The position numbers and the translations under genes were made by a program. The notes under the pieces were generated by a model. That model was not told the origin of the DNA. It did not search any database and saw only the letters and a program-made list of their open reading frames with translations. Positions 9,094 through 18,700 of a DNA stretch of 64,000 nt are shown piece by piece (the first letter of the stretch is position 1; the number at the start of each line of letters is the position of its first letter). Source of the stretch: Posidoniimonas polymericola (GTDB taxonomy: Bacteria > Planctomycetota > Planctomycetia > Pirellulales > Lacipirellulaceae); the NCBI RefSeq assembly GCF_007859935.1, contig NZ_SJPO01000019.1, positions 1-64,000 on the forward strand. The letters are read 5' to 3'.

Positions 9094-9190
9094 GTAGCCG
9101 ACGGATCACATCCGTCGGATGCGCTACGGCAAATGTTCCTGACGGGCGAATCGCACGCAGGGTCTCCGGCAGATGTAATCTGTCGGCTAC
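9094..9190. repeat. 97-bp imperfect inverted repeat
   Basis: The arms GTAGCCGACGGATCACATCC... (9094-9118) and the complement of 9166-9190 agree at about 20 of 25 positions. The element lies between the pseudo-hydrolase and pyrC, both on the minus strand. A smaller hairpin (CCGACGGAT/ATCCGTCGG) nests in the left arm. It could act as a terminator-like structure or be a miniature repeat. Confidence 0.7.
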
Positions 9191-9205
9191 TAACCGAGAG
9201 CGGCC

Positions 9206-9958
9206 CTAGACCTTGGCCGCGGCCGCGCCGCACACGATCTCCATCATCCAGCGGTCGAAGTCGGCCAGCATGGCGGTGGTCAGGTCGTCGCCGCCGGGGT
9301 ACTGGCGGACGCTCACCGTGGCGCCGGCCGAGTGCAGCAGCCGCAGGTCGTCGCAGAGCTGCTGCTCGGGGTACTCCTGGCTCTCGCGGCTGCTGGACAG
9401 CAGGATCGGCAGCGAGCGGAGCTCGTTGACGCGGCCGAGCGGCGAGTTGCCGGTCGGCAGGGCGCCGTCGAACGTGGCGGCGCCGGCGAACGTTTCTGGG
9501 TGACGCATCGCCAGCCGCATGGCCAGCGTGCCGCCAGCTCCGACGCCGGCCAGGAACACCCGGCGGTCGTTGATGTTGAACCGCTGGGCCTGCTGGAGGG
9601 CGTCGAACACGCGGTCGGCGGCCTCCTCGACCGAGTCGGGGGCGTCCGACCACGCGTAGCCGCCTTCTACCTCGAGGCTCTCGTCGACGCCCCGCGGCGC
9701 GACGGCCAGGTAGTTGCGGGTGCTGACGTGCCGCATGACGTGGGGCAGGTCGCACTCGTTCTGGTCCTGGCCGTGCAGCCAGACGACCAGTGGGTAGGCG
9801 TAGTTGCGTTCGAAGTTCTGCGGCACGAAGGTCGAGACCGGCGTCTCTTCTCCGGAGGCCTCGTAGAGCTGGATGCGGTCTTCGCTGGGGCGCTCGACCG
9901 TGCTCGTGAACGCAAGTTTGATGGCGGGGAGGGGGGACATGCTCTTGAAACGGTTCAT
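9206..9958 (-). CDS. Alpha/beta-hydrolase-fold protein lacking catalytic Ser and His
   Basis: A 250-residue protein with the esterase/PHB-depolymerase-like alpha/beta hydrolase layout: an oxyanion-side VVWLHGQDQNE (58-68), a nucleophile-elbow region VFLAGVGAGGTLAMRLA (134-150), and a late strand ending VRQYPGGDD (217-225). In active relatives the elbow reads G-x-S-x-G and the late loop PGGH. Here the nucleophile position is Gly140 and the histidine position is Asp224, so the classical triad is gone. It may bind a ligand or protein without hydrolysing it. No N-terminal signal peptide is obvious. It is a single gene between mdh and pyrC. An alternative start is ATG six codons downstream. Confidence 0.75.
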   Translation of the reverse strand: MNRFKSMSPLPAIKLAFTSTVERPSEDRIQLYEASGEETPVSTFVPQNFERNYAYPLVVWLHGQDQNECDLPHVMRHVSTRNYLAVAPRGVDESLEVEGGYAWSDAPDSVEEAADRVFDALQQAQRFNINDRRVFLAGVGAGGTLAMRLAMRHPETFAGAATFDGALPTGNSPLGRVNELRSLPILLSSSRESQEYPEQQLCDDLRLLHSAGATVSVRQYPGGDDLTTAMLADFDRWMMEIVCGAAAAKV

Positions 9959-10195
9959 GCGGAGTGGTCTGTCGTCGCGGGGGAGGGGGCCGGGTCAGGC
10001 GGGGCGGCGGGCTGCCGGGCAAGAGGCGTTTGGTGGCGGAGCAGGCTGCGGCATGGTCACCTCGGGCGGGGTTCGCTGCGGGCAGTAGGGCCGGTCGTCA
10101 CGCGGCGTGACAGCCGACTTGGCAAACGCGAACGGGGACGATAAATCAGTCCGCCGGGGGTGTCAACGGAAGGCTGCAGAATCGCCGCCGGCGCC

Positions 10196-10217
10196 AGCAC
10201 ACGCGGGCGCGTGTGCT
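10196..10217 (-). terminator. Perfect 10-bp hairpin downstream of mdh
   Basis: AGCACACGCG (10196-10205) and CGCGTGTGCT (10208-10217) form a perfect stem about 20 bases after the mdh stop. No T-run follows, so it may be a 3' stabiliser or a Rho-dependent end. Confidence 0.5.
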
Positions 10218-10237
10218 AGCACGGCGGGATGCGAGGG

Positions 10238-11512
<1,275 letters not shown>

Positions 11513-13597
11513 ATGGCCAGCGGCGACGGAGCGGACCAAGGATGGGTCCGCCGTGCCCAAGACCTGATCCTGCCGGTCGCCATTATCGCCAGCGTGCTGG
11601 TGATTATGGCGCCGCTGCCGCCCGCGTTGATGGACGTCCTCCTGGCGGCCAACATCACGGTTTCGGTCATCGTGCTGCTGACGACTATCTACGTCCGCAC
11701 GCCGCTGGAATTCAGCATCTTCCCGTCGCTGCTGCTCGCCACGACCCTCGCCCGGCTGGTGCTCAATGTCGCGACGACCAGGCTGATCCTGACCGGCGCG
11801 CCGCGCCTCAAGGAGCACGCAGCGGGCGACGTCATCATGGCCTTCAGCGACTTTGTCGCCGGCGGCGACCGGATCGTCGTGGGCCTGATCATCTTCTCGA
11901 TTATCATCATCATCCAGTTCGTGGTGATCACCAAGGGCGCCACGCGCATTAGTGAAGTCGCCGCGCGGTTCGCGTTGGACGGCATGCCCGGCAAGCAGAT
12001 GGCGATCGACGCCGACCTGAACGCCGGCATCATCGACGAGCGTCAGGCGAAGGCCCGCCGCGAAGAGATCACCGAGCAGGCCGACTTCTTCGGCGCCATG
12101 GACGGCGCCAGCAAGTTTGTCCGCGGCGACGCTGTGGCCGGCATCATCATCACGGTGGTCAACGTGCTGGGCGGCCTGATCATCGGCGTCGCGCAGGAGG
12201 GGATGTCGCTGGCCGAGGCCGGCTCGCTGTTCACCCGCCTGACCATCGGCGACGGCCTGGTGAGCCAGGTGCCCGCGTTCCTGATCTCGTTGGCGGCCGC
12301 GTTGCTCGTGACCCGCAGCTCACAGAAATCCAACCTGCCGCAGGAGTTCCTGGGGCAGCTGTTCTCGCGTCCGCAGGCGTTGATGGTCACCGGCGCGTTC
12401 CTCGGCGTGCTGATCTTCACGCCGATGCCCCGGATCCCGGTCGCCGCGCTCGGCCTGTCGTGCGTCGGGCTGGCCCGCGTGCTAGGCCGCAAGGAGTCCG
12501 AAGCCGAATCGGCCAAGGAGAGCGAAGAGGAATCGGCCGCTGCGGCGCCCAAGGAAGAACGCGTCGAGGACTTCTTGTCGGTTGACCCGATGGAGCTGGA
12601 GCTCGGCGTCGGGCTGATCCGCCTGGCCGACCCCAACCGCGGCGGCGACCTGCTGGACCGCGTGCAGCGGGTGCGTCAGAACGTCGCGGCGGAGATCGGC
12701 ATCATCATGCCGAAGGTCCGCATCCGCGACAACATGCGGCTCGACCAGAACCAGTACCGCATCAAGATCGCCGACATGCCGATCGCCACCGACGAGGTCG
12801 AGCCCGGCAGCCTGCTGGCGATCGACTCGGGGCTGACGACCGGCGCGGTCGAGGGGGTCGACACCAAGGACCCCGCCTTCGGCACCGACGCCAAGTGGAT
12901 CTCGCCCGGCCGTCAGGACGAGGCCGAGATGCTCGGCTGGACGGTCGTCGAGCCGGGCGCGGTGCTCGCCACGCACCTCACCGAGATCTGCCGCCGCCAC
13001 GCCGACGAGATCCTCACCCGCGACTCCGCCAAGCACCTGATCGACGAGCTCAAGGCCAGCTCGCCCACCGTGGTGGACGAGCTGATCCCCGGCGTGATGA
13101 CGCTGGCCGAGGTTCAGACCGTCCTGCAGCACCTGCTGCGGGAGCAGATCTCGATCCGCCAATTGTCGATCATCCTCGAGGCGCTCGGCGACCACGGCGG
13201 CAAGACCAAGGACCCGGTGCTGCTGACCGAGTTCGTCCGCCACCGCCTGGCGCGGCAGATCTGCACCCGCTACCGGGACCGCGAGAACCAGCTGCACGTC
13301 GTGGCGGTCGACCCGGGGTTGGAGGACCAGATCCGCGGCGGCTTCGAGCACAACGAACGCGGCCTGTTCATCCGTATGGCGCCGCAGCAGATCGAGGCGC
13401 TCGTCGACAAGCTGCGGGGCGAGCTGCAGAAGCTGTCGGTGATGGGCCACACGCCGATCGTGCTGGTCAGCCCGCAGATCCGCGCCGCCCTCAAGCAGAT
13501 GACCGAGACCCACCTGCCAACCCTCGTGGTGCTGAGCTTCAACGAGGTCACCCGCGACACCAGCATTGTCACCCACGGGCTGGTCTCCGCCGCCTAA
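11513..13597 (+). CDS. flhA: Flagellar export gate protein FlhA
   Basis: A 694-residue inner-membrane export-gate subunit of the flagellar type III apparatus. About eight membrane segments fill residues 15-310, with the conserved cytoplasmic loop GMPGKQMAIDADLNAG in the FHIPEP region. An acidic linker near 330-355 (SEAESAKESEEES) leads into the cytoplasmic domain that docks chaperone-substrate complexes. I chose ATG 11513 because CGGAG sits eight bases before it and the resulting length matches the family; in-frame ATGs at 11477 and further up would add a non-conserved leader. It is the first gene of the flhA-flhF-flhG-small ORF-fliA set. Confidence 0.95.
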   Translation: MASGDGADQGWVRRAQDLILPVAIIASVLVIMAPLPPALMDVLLAANITVSVIVLLTTIYVRTPLEFSIFPSLLLATTLARLVLNVATTRLILTGAPRLKEHAAGDVIMAFSDFVAGGDRIVVGLIIFSIIIIIQFVVITKGATRISEVAARFALDGMPGKQMAIDADLNAGIIDERQAKARREEITEQADFFGAMDGASKFVRGDAVAGIIITVVNVLGGLIIGVAQEGMSLAEAGSLFTRLTIGDGLVSQVPAFLISLAAALLVTRSSQKSNLPQEFLGQLFSRPQALMVTGAFLGVLIFTPMPRIPVAALGLSCVGLARVLGRKESEAESAKESEEESAAAAPKEERVEDFLSVDPMELELGVGLIRLADPNRGGDLLDRVQRVRQNVAAEIGIIMPKVRIRDNMRLDQNQYRIKIADMPIATDEVEPGSLLAIDSGLTTGAVEGVDTKDPAFGTDAKWISPGRQDEAEMLGWTVVEPGAVLATHLTEICRRHADEILTRDSAKHLIDELKASSPTVVDELIPGVMTLAEVQTVLQHLLREQISIRQLSIILEALGDHGGKTKDPVLLTEFVRHRLARQICTRYRDRENQLHVVAVDPGLEDQIRGGFEHNERGLFIRMAPQQIEALVDKLRGELQKLSVMGHTPIVLVSPQIRAALKQMTETHLPTLVVLSFNEVTRDTSIVTHGLVSAA

Positions 13598-13645
13598 ACG
13601 AACCGACTGTTCGCGTCCCATCGCCGTTAGCCATCCCCCACTAGC

Positions 13646-14824
13646 ATGTCGTCCATCAAAACCTACCGAGCGAAGAACCTCCGCGACGCGCTCGACCTGA
13701 TCCGGGCCGACCTCGGACCCGAGGCGTCGGTGCTGCACACCCGCGAGGTGCGCCGCGGCCTGCTGGGGCGGATGCTGCACGGCGCGCAGATCGAGGTGGC
13801 GGCCTCGACGACCGTCGACGTGCCGAGCCGGTTTGCCCCCGAGGCGGTGGCGCCCGAGCCGGCCGCCCAGCAGCGTGAGCCGCAGCCGCCCTCGCTGCTC
13901 GACGTCGACTACCGCGCCCGCTACCGCGAGGCCGTGCGGCTGCAGTCATCGCCGGAGCTCGACGAGCTGGGCGCCCGCATCAAGCAGCTGTACTCCGACT
14001 CGGGCTCGGACGCCGCTTCGAGCCGCGACATGCCGGACGCCTGCTTCCACGCGTTCACCGACCTGATCGAGGCGGGCGTCGACGAGACCACCTGCCGCGC
14101 CCTGCTGGAGGAGGCCCGCCGCGGCGTTCCCGACGCCCAGGCGCACGACTTCCACGCGTTGTGGGGCGGCATCGAGCGGCTGGTCGCCGACCAGCTGCCG
14201 ACCACCGGCGGCATCCGCTTGGCCGAGGGCGAGCGCCGCATCGTCGCGTTGGTCGGCCCGACCGGCGTCGGCAAGACCACCACCATCGCCAAGCTGGCGG
14301 CCAACTTCCGCCTCCGCGAGCACCGCCGCGTCGGGCTCGTGACGGTCGACACCTACCGCGTCGCGGCGGTCGAGCAGCTACGCACCTACGCCGACATCAT
14401 CGACCTGCCGATGGAGGTGGTCGGCACGCCCCGCGAGATGCGCGAGGCAATCGGCCGGCTGTCGGACCTCGACCTGGTGCTGGTCGACACCGCCGGCCGC
14501 AGCCCGCGCGACGAGGTCAAGATCCAGGAACTCAAGTCGATGCTTGGCGAGGCCCGCCCGCACGAGGTGTGCCTGGTCCTGAGCTGCACGTCGGGCGAGC
14601 AGAACCTGAAGGTCACCGCGGACAAGTTCGCGCCCGCCGGCGTGACCTCGATGATCTACACCAAGCTCGACGAGGCGACCAGCCTCGGCCACCTGCTGCC
14701 GGTCACCCGTTCGCACGGCCTGCCGGTCAGCTACCTGACCGACGGTCAGAACGTGCCGGACGACATCCAGATCGCGAGGTCGTCTGACCTCGCCCACCGC
14801 CTGTTCGAGGCGCCCGCCCAATGA
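13646..14824 (+). CDS. flhF: Flagellar biosynthesis GTPase FlhF
   Basis: A 392-residue SRP-type GTPase that places and numbers flagella at the cell pole. The N-terminal B domain contains MSSIKTYRAKNLRDALDLI, typical of FlhF. The G domain has GPTGVGKTTT at 204-213, DTYR, DTAGR and TKLDE. A variable Pro/Ala-rich linker lies at about 55-90. It follows flhA after 48 bases and overlaps flhG by four bases (ATGA), indicating translational coupling to its usual partner. Confidence 0.95.
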   Translation: MSSIKTYRAKNLRDALDLIRADLGPEASVLHTREVRRGLLGRMLHGAQIEVAASTTVDVPSRFAPEAVAPEPAAQQREPQPPSLLDVDYRARYREAVRLQSSPELDELGARIKQLYSDSGSDAASSRDMPDACFHAFTDLIEAGVDETTCRALLEEARRGVPDAQAHDFHALWGGIERLVADQLPTTGGIRLAEGERRIVALVGPTGVGKTTTIAKLAANFRLREHRRVGLVTVDTYRVAAVEQLRTYADIIDLPMEVVGTPREMREAIGRLSDLDLVLVDTAGRSPRDEVKIQELKSMLGEARPHEVCLVLSCTSGEQNLKVTADKFAPAGVTSMIYTKLDEATSLGHLLPVTRSHGLPVSYLTDGQNVPDDIQIARSSDLAHRLFEAPAQ

Positions 14825-15672
14825 ATCAGCAAGCGAGGCTCTCGCAGGATCAGGCGGTCGCGTTGCGGCAGCTGGTCCGCGCCGCGCGGGTCGCGGCCGG
14901 GCAGCCGGTCGACGCGCCGATCGCCGGCGGCCGCACCGGCGGCGGGCGGATGATCGTCGTGGCCGGCGCGAAGGGCGGCGTCGGCGCCACGACCGTGTCG
15001 CTGATGCTGGCGCGGGCGTTGGCCGAGAGCGGCGAGCCGACCCTGCTGGTCGACGCCAACCTCCGCCAGGCCGACCTGGCCCAGCTGACGCAGGCGCCGA
15101 CGAGCGGCCGCCCTGACCTGGCCGACGTGCTGTCCGGCTCGTGCCGCACGGCCGAGGCGCGGATCGATCTAGGAAACAACCTTTCGCTGCTGCCGGGCGC
15201 CTGGGCGCCGGCCGCCCAACCCGACGCCAACGCCGACGCGGTCGGCCGCTGGCTCGAGGACCTGGCGGGCGCCGTGAGCGGCGGCGAGCACTGCGTGCTG
15301 GACGTCGGCGTGGGGATGAAGCCGTGGACCGAGCCGCTGTGGCGCCGCGCCTGCCGCGTGGCGCTGGTCACCACGCCCGACAAGCTGTCGGTGCTCGACG
15401 CCTACGCGGCGGCCAAGCTGGCCCGTGGCGAGGGGGTCGACACCGAGGCCGGCCTGCTGGTCAACCGGGCGACCGACGCGCCGGCGGCGCAGGGCGTCCA
15501 CCGGCGGGTCGAACAGACCTGCCAGCGGTTCCTCGGCGCCGCGATGCCGATGCTCGGCTGGGCCCCGGACGACCCCCGCTGTGCGATCGACCCGATGTCG
15601 GCCTCGACACGCTACGCCAGGACCTGGACCCACGCCCTGATTGCCCCCGGCTCCGCCGCCCGCGCCGCGTGA
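14821..15672 (+). CDS. flhG: FlhG/YlxH MinD-like ATPase
   Basis: A 283-residue ParA/MinD-family ATPase of the FlhG (YlxH, FleN) type, which limits flagellar number and works with FlhF. The N-terminal ~30 residues carry a short basic helix with a DQAVALRQL segment, as in FlhG proteins that touch FlhF. The deviant Walker A motif is KGGVGATT at 51-58, and a switch-like LLVDANLRQADL follows. Its start overlaps the flhF stop. Confidence 0.9.
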   Translation: MNQQARLSQDQAVALRQLVRAARVAAGQPVDAPIAGGRTGGGRMIVVAGAKGGVGATTVSLMLARALAESGEPTLLVDANLRQADLAQLTQAPTSGRPDLADVLSGSCRTAEARIDLGNNLSLLPGAWAPAAQPDANADAVGRWLEDLAGAVSGGEHCVLDVGVGMKPWTEPLWRRACRVALVTTPDKLSVLDAYAAAKLARGEGVDTEAGLLVNRATDAPAAQGVHRRVEQTCQRFLGAAMPMLGWAPDDPRCAIDPMSASTRYARTWTHALIAPGSAARAA

Positions 15673-15845
15673 GTGGGCCCGTGCCGGAAGCGACAACCCC
15701 TGCGAAAAGAATCCACGACGAATTGTGATGAAGACTCAAGCGACCCACGCCGGCAGACCGATAAAGTGTGAAGAGCCATTGCCGCGCCCTGGTGCGTTAA
15801 AATGGCTCGGCTGCATCGAGTTTAACGCCAGCAGAGACCAGATTC

Positions 15846-16082
15846 ATGGCACGGGACTTCGCCGGATACTTGGGGAGCCTGGGCATGATTGTCGCGCTGA
15901 TGCGCGGCGCCATGCACGGGGGCGGGATCGATGGGACGATCCTCCAAGCGGTGGCGAGCCTGGCGTCGTTTGCTGTGGTGGGCGCCGTGATCGGCGCGAT
16001 CGCAGAGACGGTCGTGGACGAGTCGGTGAGGACTCAACTCGAGAAGCAACTGGCCGAAGTGGAATCCGCTGAGGCCAACTGA
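15846..16082 (+). CDS. Small membrane protein in flagellar operon
   Basis: A 78-residue protein with one or two hydrophobic segments: a weak one near residues 10-20 (LGMIVALM) and a clear one at about 37-54 (VASLASFAVVGAVIGAIA). A charged amphipathic tail, VRTQLEKQLAEVESAE, follows. I do not recognise a named family. It lies between flhG and fliA on the same strand with normal codon use, so a role in flagellar assembly or anchoring is a reasonable guess but not shown. Confidence 0.7.
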   Translation: MARDFAGYLGSLGMIVALMRGAMHGGGIDGTILQAVASLASFAVVGAVIGAIAETVVDESVRTQLEKQLAEVESAEAN

Positions 16083-16201
16083 CAGGCATCGACTCTCACA
16101 CCCTCGGCCCCGGGCCGGCGGTGATACAACTAGACGCCCCGGCTTGGCCGGGGCACGCGTCGCACGGATCGCGACGCGGATAGCTTATCATGGAGGATTG
16201 C

Positions 16202-17044
16202 ATGGCAACGACGTTCGCCAAAGCCTACGACGCAGAGACCCTCGACGCACGCCAGGCCGCCAAGGAGGCCCGCCGAGCCGAGATGCTGATTGTCTGGAAG
16301 GCGTACAAGGAGAACCCCGACAGCAAAGCTATCCGCAACCAGCTGGTCGAGGAGTACCTGCCCCTGGTCAAGTACAACGGCGAGCGGATCTGGAGCCGCC
16401 TGCCGGACGGCGTCGAGCTGGACGACCTGATCTCCGCCGGCGTGTTCGGCCTGATGGACGCCATCAACGCCTTCGACCTCGAGCGCGGCGTCAAGTTCGA
16501 GACCTACTGCGTGCCCCGCATCCGCGGCGCCATGCTCGACGAGCTCCGCAGCATGGACTGGGTCCCAAGGCTCGTCCGCAGCAAGGCCAGCAAGCTCAAC
16601 GAGGCGGTCAAGAAGCTCGAGGCCAAGTACGGCCGCTCGCCGACCGAGATCGAGCTGTCCGAGCACATGGGACTGTCGGTCCAGGAGCTCGAGAAGATGG
16701 TCACCGAGGCCAACGCGGTCAACCTGATCAGCCTCAACAAGAAGTGGTACGAGACCGACAGCTACAAGGACGTCCGCGAGATCGACATCCTCGAGGACAA
16801 GAAGGGCGAGGACCCGACCCGCCGCGTGCAGAAGTCGGACCTCATGCGGCTGGTCACCAAGGGCCTGAACCGCAACGAACGGCTGATCATCATCCTCTAC
16901 TACTACGAGGAGCTGACGATGAAGGAGATCGGCGCCACGCTCGACCTCTCCGAGAGCCGCGTCAGCCAGATGCACTCGGCCATCGTCCAGCGGCTGCAGG
17001 GCCAGCTGGGACGCCGCCGCCCCGAGTTCGGCGCCGCCGGCTGA
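16202..17044 (+). CDS. fliA: Flagellar sigma factor FliA/WhiG (sigma-28)
   Basis: A 280-residue sigma-70 family factor of the FliA/WhiG group, which directs RNA polymerase to late flagellar promoters. Region 2 contains VEEYLPLVKYNGERIWSRL and the DDLISAGVFGLMDAINAFD and FETYCVPRIRGAMLDELR stretches. Region 3 includes WVPRLVRSKASKLNEA. Region 4 has LTMKEIGATLDLSESRVSQMHSAIV, the helix-turn-helix for the -35 box. The ATG at 16202 is preceded five bases upstream by GGAGG, which decides against the ATG four codons earlier. A strong terminator closes the operon 30 bases after the stop. Confidence 0.95.
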   Translation: MATTFAKAYDAETLDARQAAKEARRAEMLIVWKAYKENPDSKAIRNQLVEEYLPLVKYNGERIWSRLPDGVELDDLISAGVFGLMDAINAFDLERGVKFETYCVPRIRGAMLDELRSMDWVPRLVRSKASKLNEAVKKLEAKYGRSPTEIELSEHMGLSVQELEKMVTEANAVNLISLNKKWYETDSYKDVREIDILEDKKGEDPTRRVQKSDLMRLVTKGLNRNERLIIILYYYEELTMKEIGATLDLSESRVSQMHSAIVQRLQGQLGRRRPEFGAAG

Positions 17045-17074
17045 TCCGGCCCCGCGACCACGCGAGCACCCACC

Positions 17075-17106
17075 ACGCCCCCCGTCGCCGGACGGGGGGC
17101 GTTTTT
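17075..17106 (+). terminator. Rho-independent terminator after fliA
   Basis: A perfect 12-bp stem, ACGCCCCCCGTC (17075-17086) with GACGGGGGGCGT (17091-17102), a GCCG loop and a T5 run. It ends the flagellar transcript. Confidence 0.93.
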
Positions 17107-17287
17107 CGTTTGCGCCGGTTGTAACGGCCCGGCGCGCGATGCCGGGACCCTCTAAGCTGCAAGGTCGGCGCCGGCCGATCCGCCCTTGGGGCGTGATGAT
17201 GCAAACTGCCTGCTTGGCGCTCGACGGGTTGCCGCGGTGTCCTAGACTCCTAGGAGACTCACCGCTATCCAGCCCGGAGCCCGGGGA

Positions 17288-18268
17288 ATGCCCTCGCTCA
17301 CTGCCAAACCATCGACGCCCGCCACGCCGAGCGGCTACTGCGCCCTGTCCTCGGGGCTGCTGCAGCTCTCGGAGAAGGCGTTGGCGTCCTACTACTGCCT
17401 GCCGGATAGCGGCACGACCCCCCAGCTGCTCTGCTCGCGCGGGGCGACCCCGTCGGCCGACGCGATGGCCCGGCTCCGCGAGCAGGGCTACGGCCGGGTG
17501 CTGATCACCGAGAAGGAATTCCCGGCGCTGAGTGAGCGCCTCGTTGGCAAGACCGGCGCGATCCTCACCGACACGCGGCTCTCCCAGGCCGAGCGGTTCT
17601 CGATGCTGCTCGCCGCCCGATCCAACGAGGCCGAAACAGTGCAGCGGCTGCTCAAGCCGATCCGGTTGGTTGGGCTCGCCAAGCAGGCCGCCGAGGACAT
17701 CTTCGAGCTGCTGCACGCCGGACGGGTGGCGCCAGCGGAGCTGTTCCACGCCCCGCGGTTTGGTTCGCGGTGGCTGATCCACGGCGCCAACGTGGCCTGC
17801 TACAGCGTGCTGCTGGGGATCGCGACCGGGATTCAGGACCAGGAGGACCTGCGGCGGCTGGCGATCGCGGCCATGCTGCACGACCTCGGGCAACGCTGCG
17901 ACGGCGACAAGGAGTACGCCAAGCTGACCCGCGAGGAGAAGCAGGACGCCCACGACTCGCACCCCCAGCGCGGCTTCGAGGAACTGCTCGGCGACTCGGA
18001 CCTCGACCGACGGCAGCTGATGGTTGTTTACCAGCACCACGAGTCGCTCGATGGCGGCGGCTTCCCGGTCGGCGTTCTCCAGGACGAGATCGCCCCCTGG
18101 GCGATGATGGTGCGGGTGGTCGACGAGTTCGACGAACTTACCACTGTAGAACCCGGTAGGGCGAAGCCGAACCCCGAGACGGCCTTTCGCAAGCTGCGCG
18201 AGCGGGCGGGCAAAGACCTGAACACGGAGATGCTGCGATGCTGGATGCAGGTAATGAGCAAGGCGTAA
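17288..18268 (+). CDS. HD-GYP-like phosphohydrolase (HD domain)
   Basis: A 326-residue protein whose C-terminal half is an HD-type metal phosphohydrolase of the HD-GYP branch, enzymes that degrade cyclic di-GMP. MLHDLGQ gives H198/D199, HPQRGFE at 225-231 and QHHESLDGGGFPVG at 249-262 follow. The signature GYP reads GFP (GGGFP), and VVDEFDEL supplies a further Asp. The N-terminal ~140 residues show no recognised sensor motif. Its last 31 bases overlap the PilZ gene, so production and sensing of the signal may be coupled. It lies 180 bases beyond the fliA terminator and needs its own promoter. Activity on c-di-GMP is inferred. Confidence 0.85.
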   Translation: MPSLTAKPSTPATPSGYCALSSGLLQLSEKALASYYCLPDSGTTPQLLCSRGATPSADAMARLREQGYGRVLITEKEFPALSERLVGKTGAILTDTRLSQAERFSMLLAARSNEAETVQRLLKPIRLVGLAKQAAEDIFELLHAGRVAPAELFHAPRFGSRWLIHGANVACYSVLLGIATGIQDQEDLRRLAIAAMLHDLGQRCDGDKEYAKLTREEKQDAHDSHPQRGFEELLGDSDLDRRQLMVVYQHHESLDGGGFPVGVLQDEIAPWAMMVRVVDEFDELTTVEPGRAKPNPETAFRKLRERAGKDLNTEMLRCWMQVMSKA

Positions 18269-18672
18269 TCGACAAGCTGTGGTCGGTCGCCGCTACCCAC
18301 GCCATGGTGCCGGCGCAGGACCGCCGCTCCTGGCAGAACAACGCCGCCACACCAACCCGCTTCGACTCGCGGCGGACTTTCGGGCGCTACACCTACGGCC
18401 GCCGCGCGATCCTGCTCTTGGATGGCCGCACGCTGGGCGTGTACCTCAATGACGTCTCGCGGGAGGGCGTCGGGTTCTTCTCGCCGGTGCAGCTCTTCCC
18501 CGGTCACGCCTACACGCTGGTGATGCCGGGACCAACCAAAGTGCAGGTCGACATCCGCCGCTGCCGTCGGGTTGGTGAAGAGAGCTACCGCTGCGGCGGC
18601 AGGTTCGTCGAGGGCGAGTACCTGCCGCCCGAAGAGGCAGGCGAGCCCGCGGAAGGCGGCGGCGGGATCTAG
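18238..18672 (+). CDS. PilZ domain protein
   Basis: A 144-residue cytosolic protein with a PilZ fold. RFDSRRTFGR (about 42-51) supplies the arginine motif and DVSREGVGFFS (about 73-83) the D/N-x-S-x-x-G motif that bind cyclic di-GMP. GGAGA lies seven bases before the ATG, inside the end of the HD-GYP-like gene. The last ~15 residues are acidic and Gly-rich. Near flagellar genes such proteins often tune motor output (YcgR-like), but no YcgR-N domain is present. Confidence 0.85.
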   Translation: MLDAGNEQGVIDKLWSVAATHAMVPAQDRRSWQNNAATPTRFDSRRTFGRYTYGRRAILLLDGRTLGVYLNDVSREGVGFFSPVQLFPGHAYTLVMPGPTKVQVDIRRCRRVGEESYRCGGRFVEGEYLPPEEAGEPAEGGGGI

Positions 18673-18700
18673 CCGGCGGCCCAATCGGCGTGGCCAGCGC

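Noticed and set aside
12482-13780. A 432-codon minus-strand frame opposite flhA and the start of flhF
   Set aside because: Crosses two real genes and lacks any motif.
16130-18040. A 636-codon minus-strand frame over fliA and the HD-GYP-like gene
   Set aside because: It crosses two well-supported plus-strand genes and a perfect terminator and has no family resemblance.
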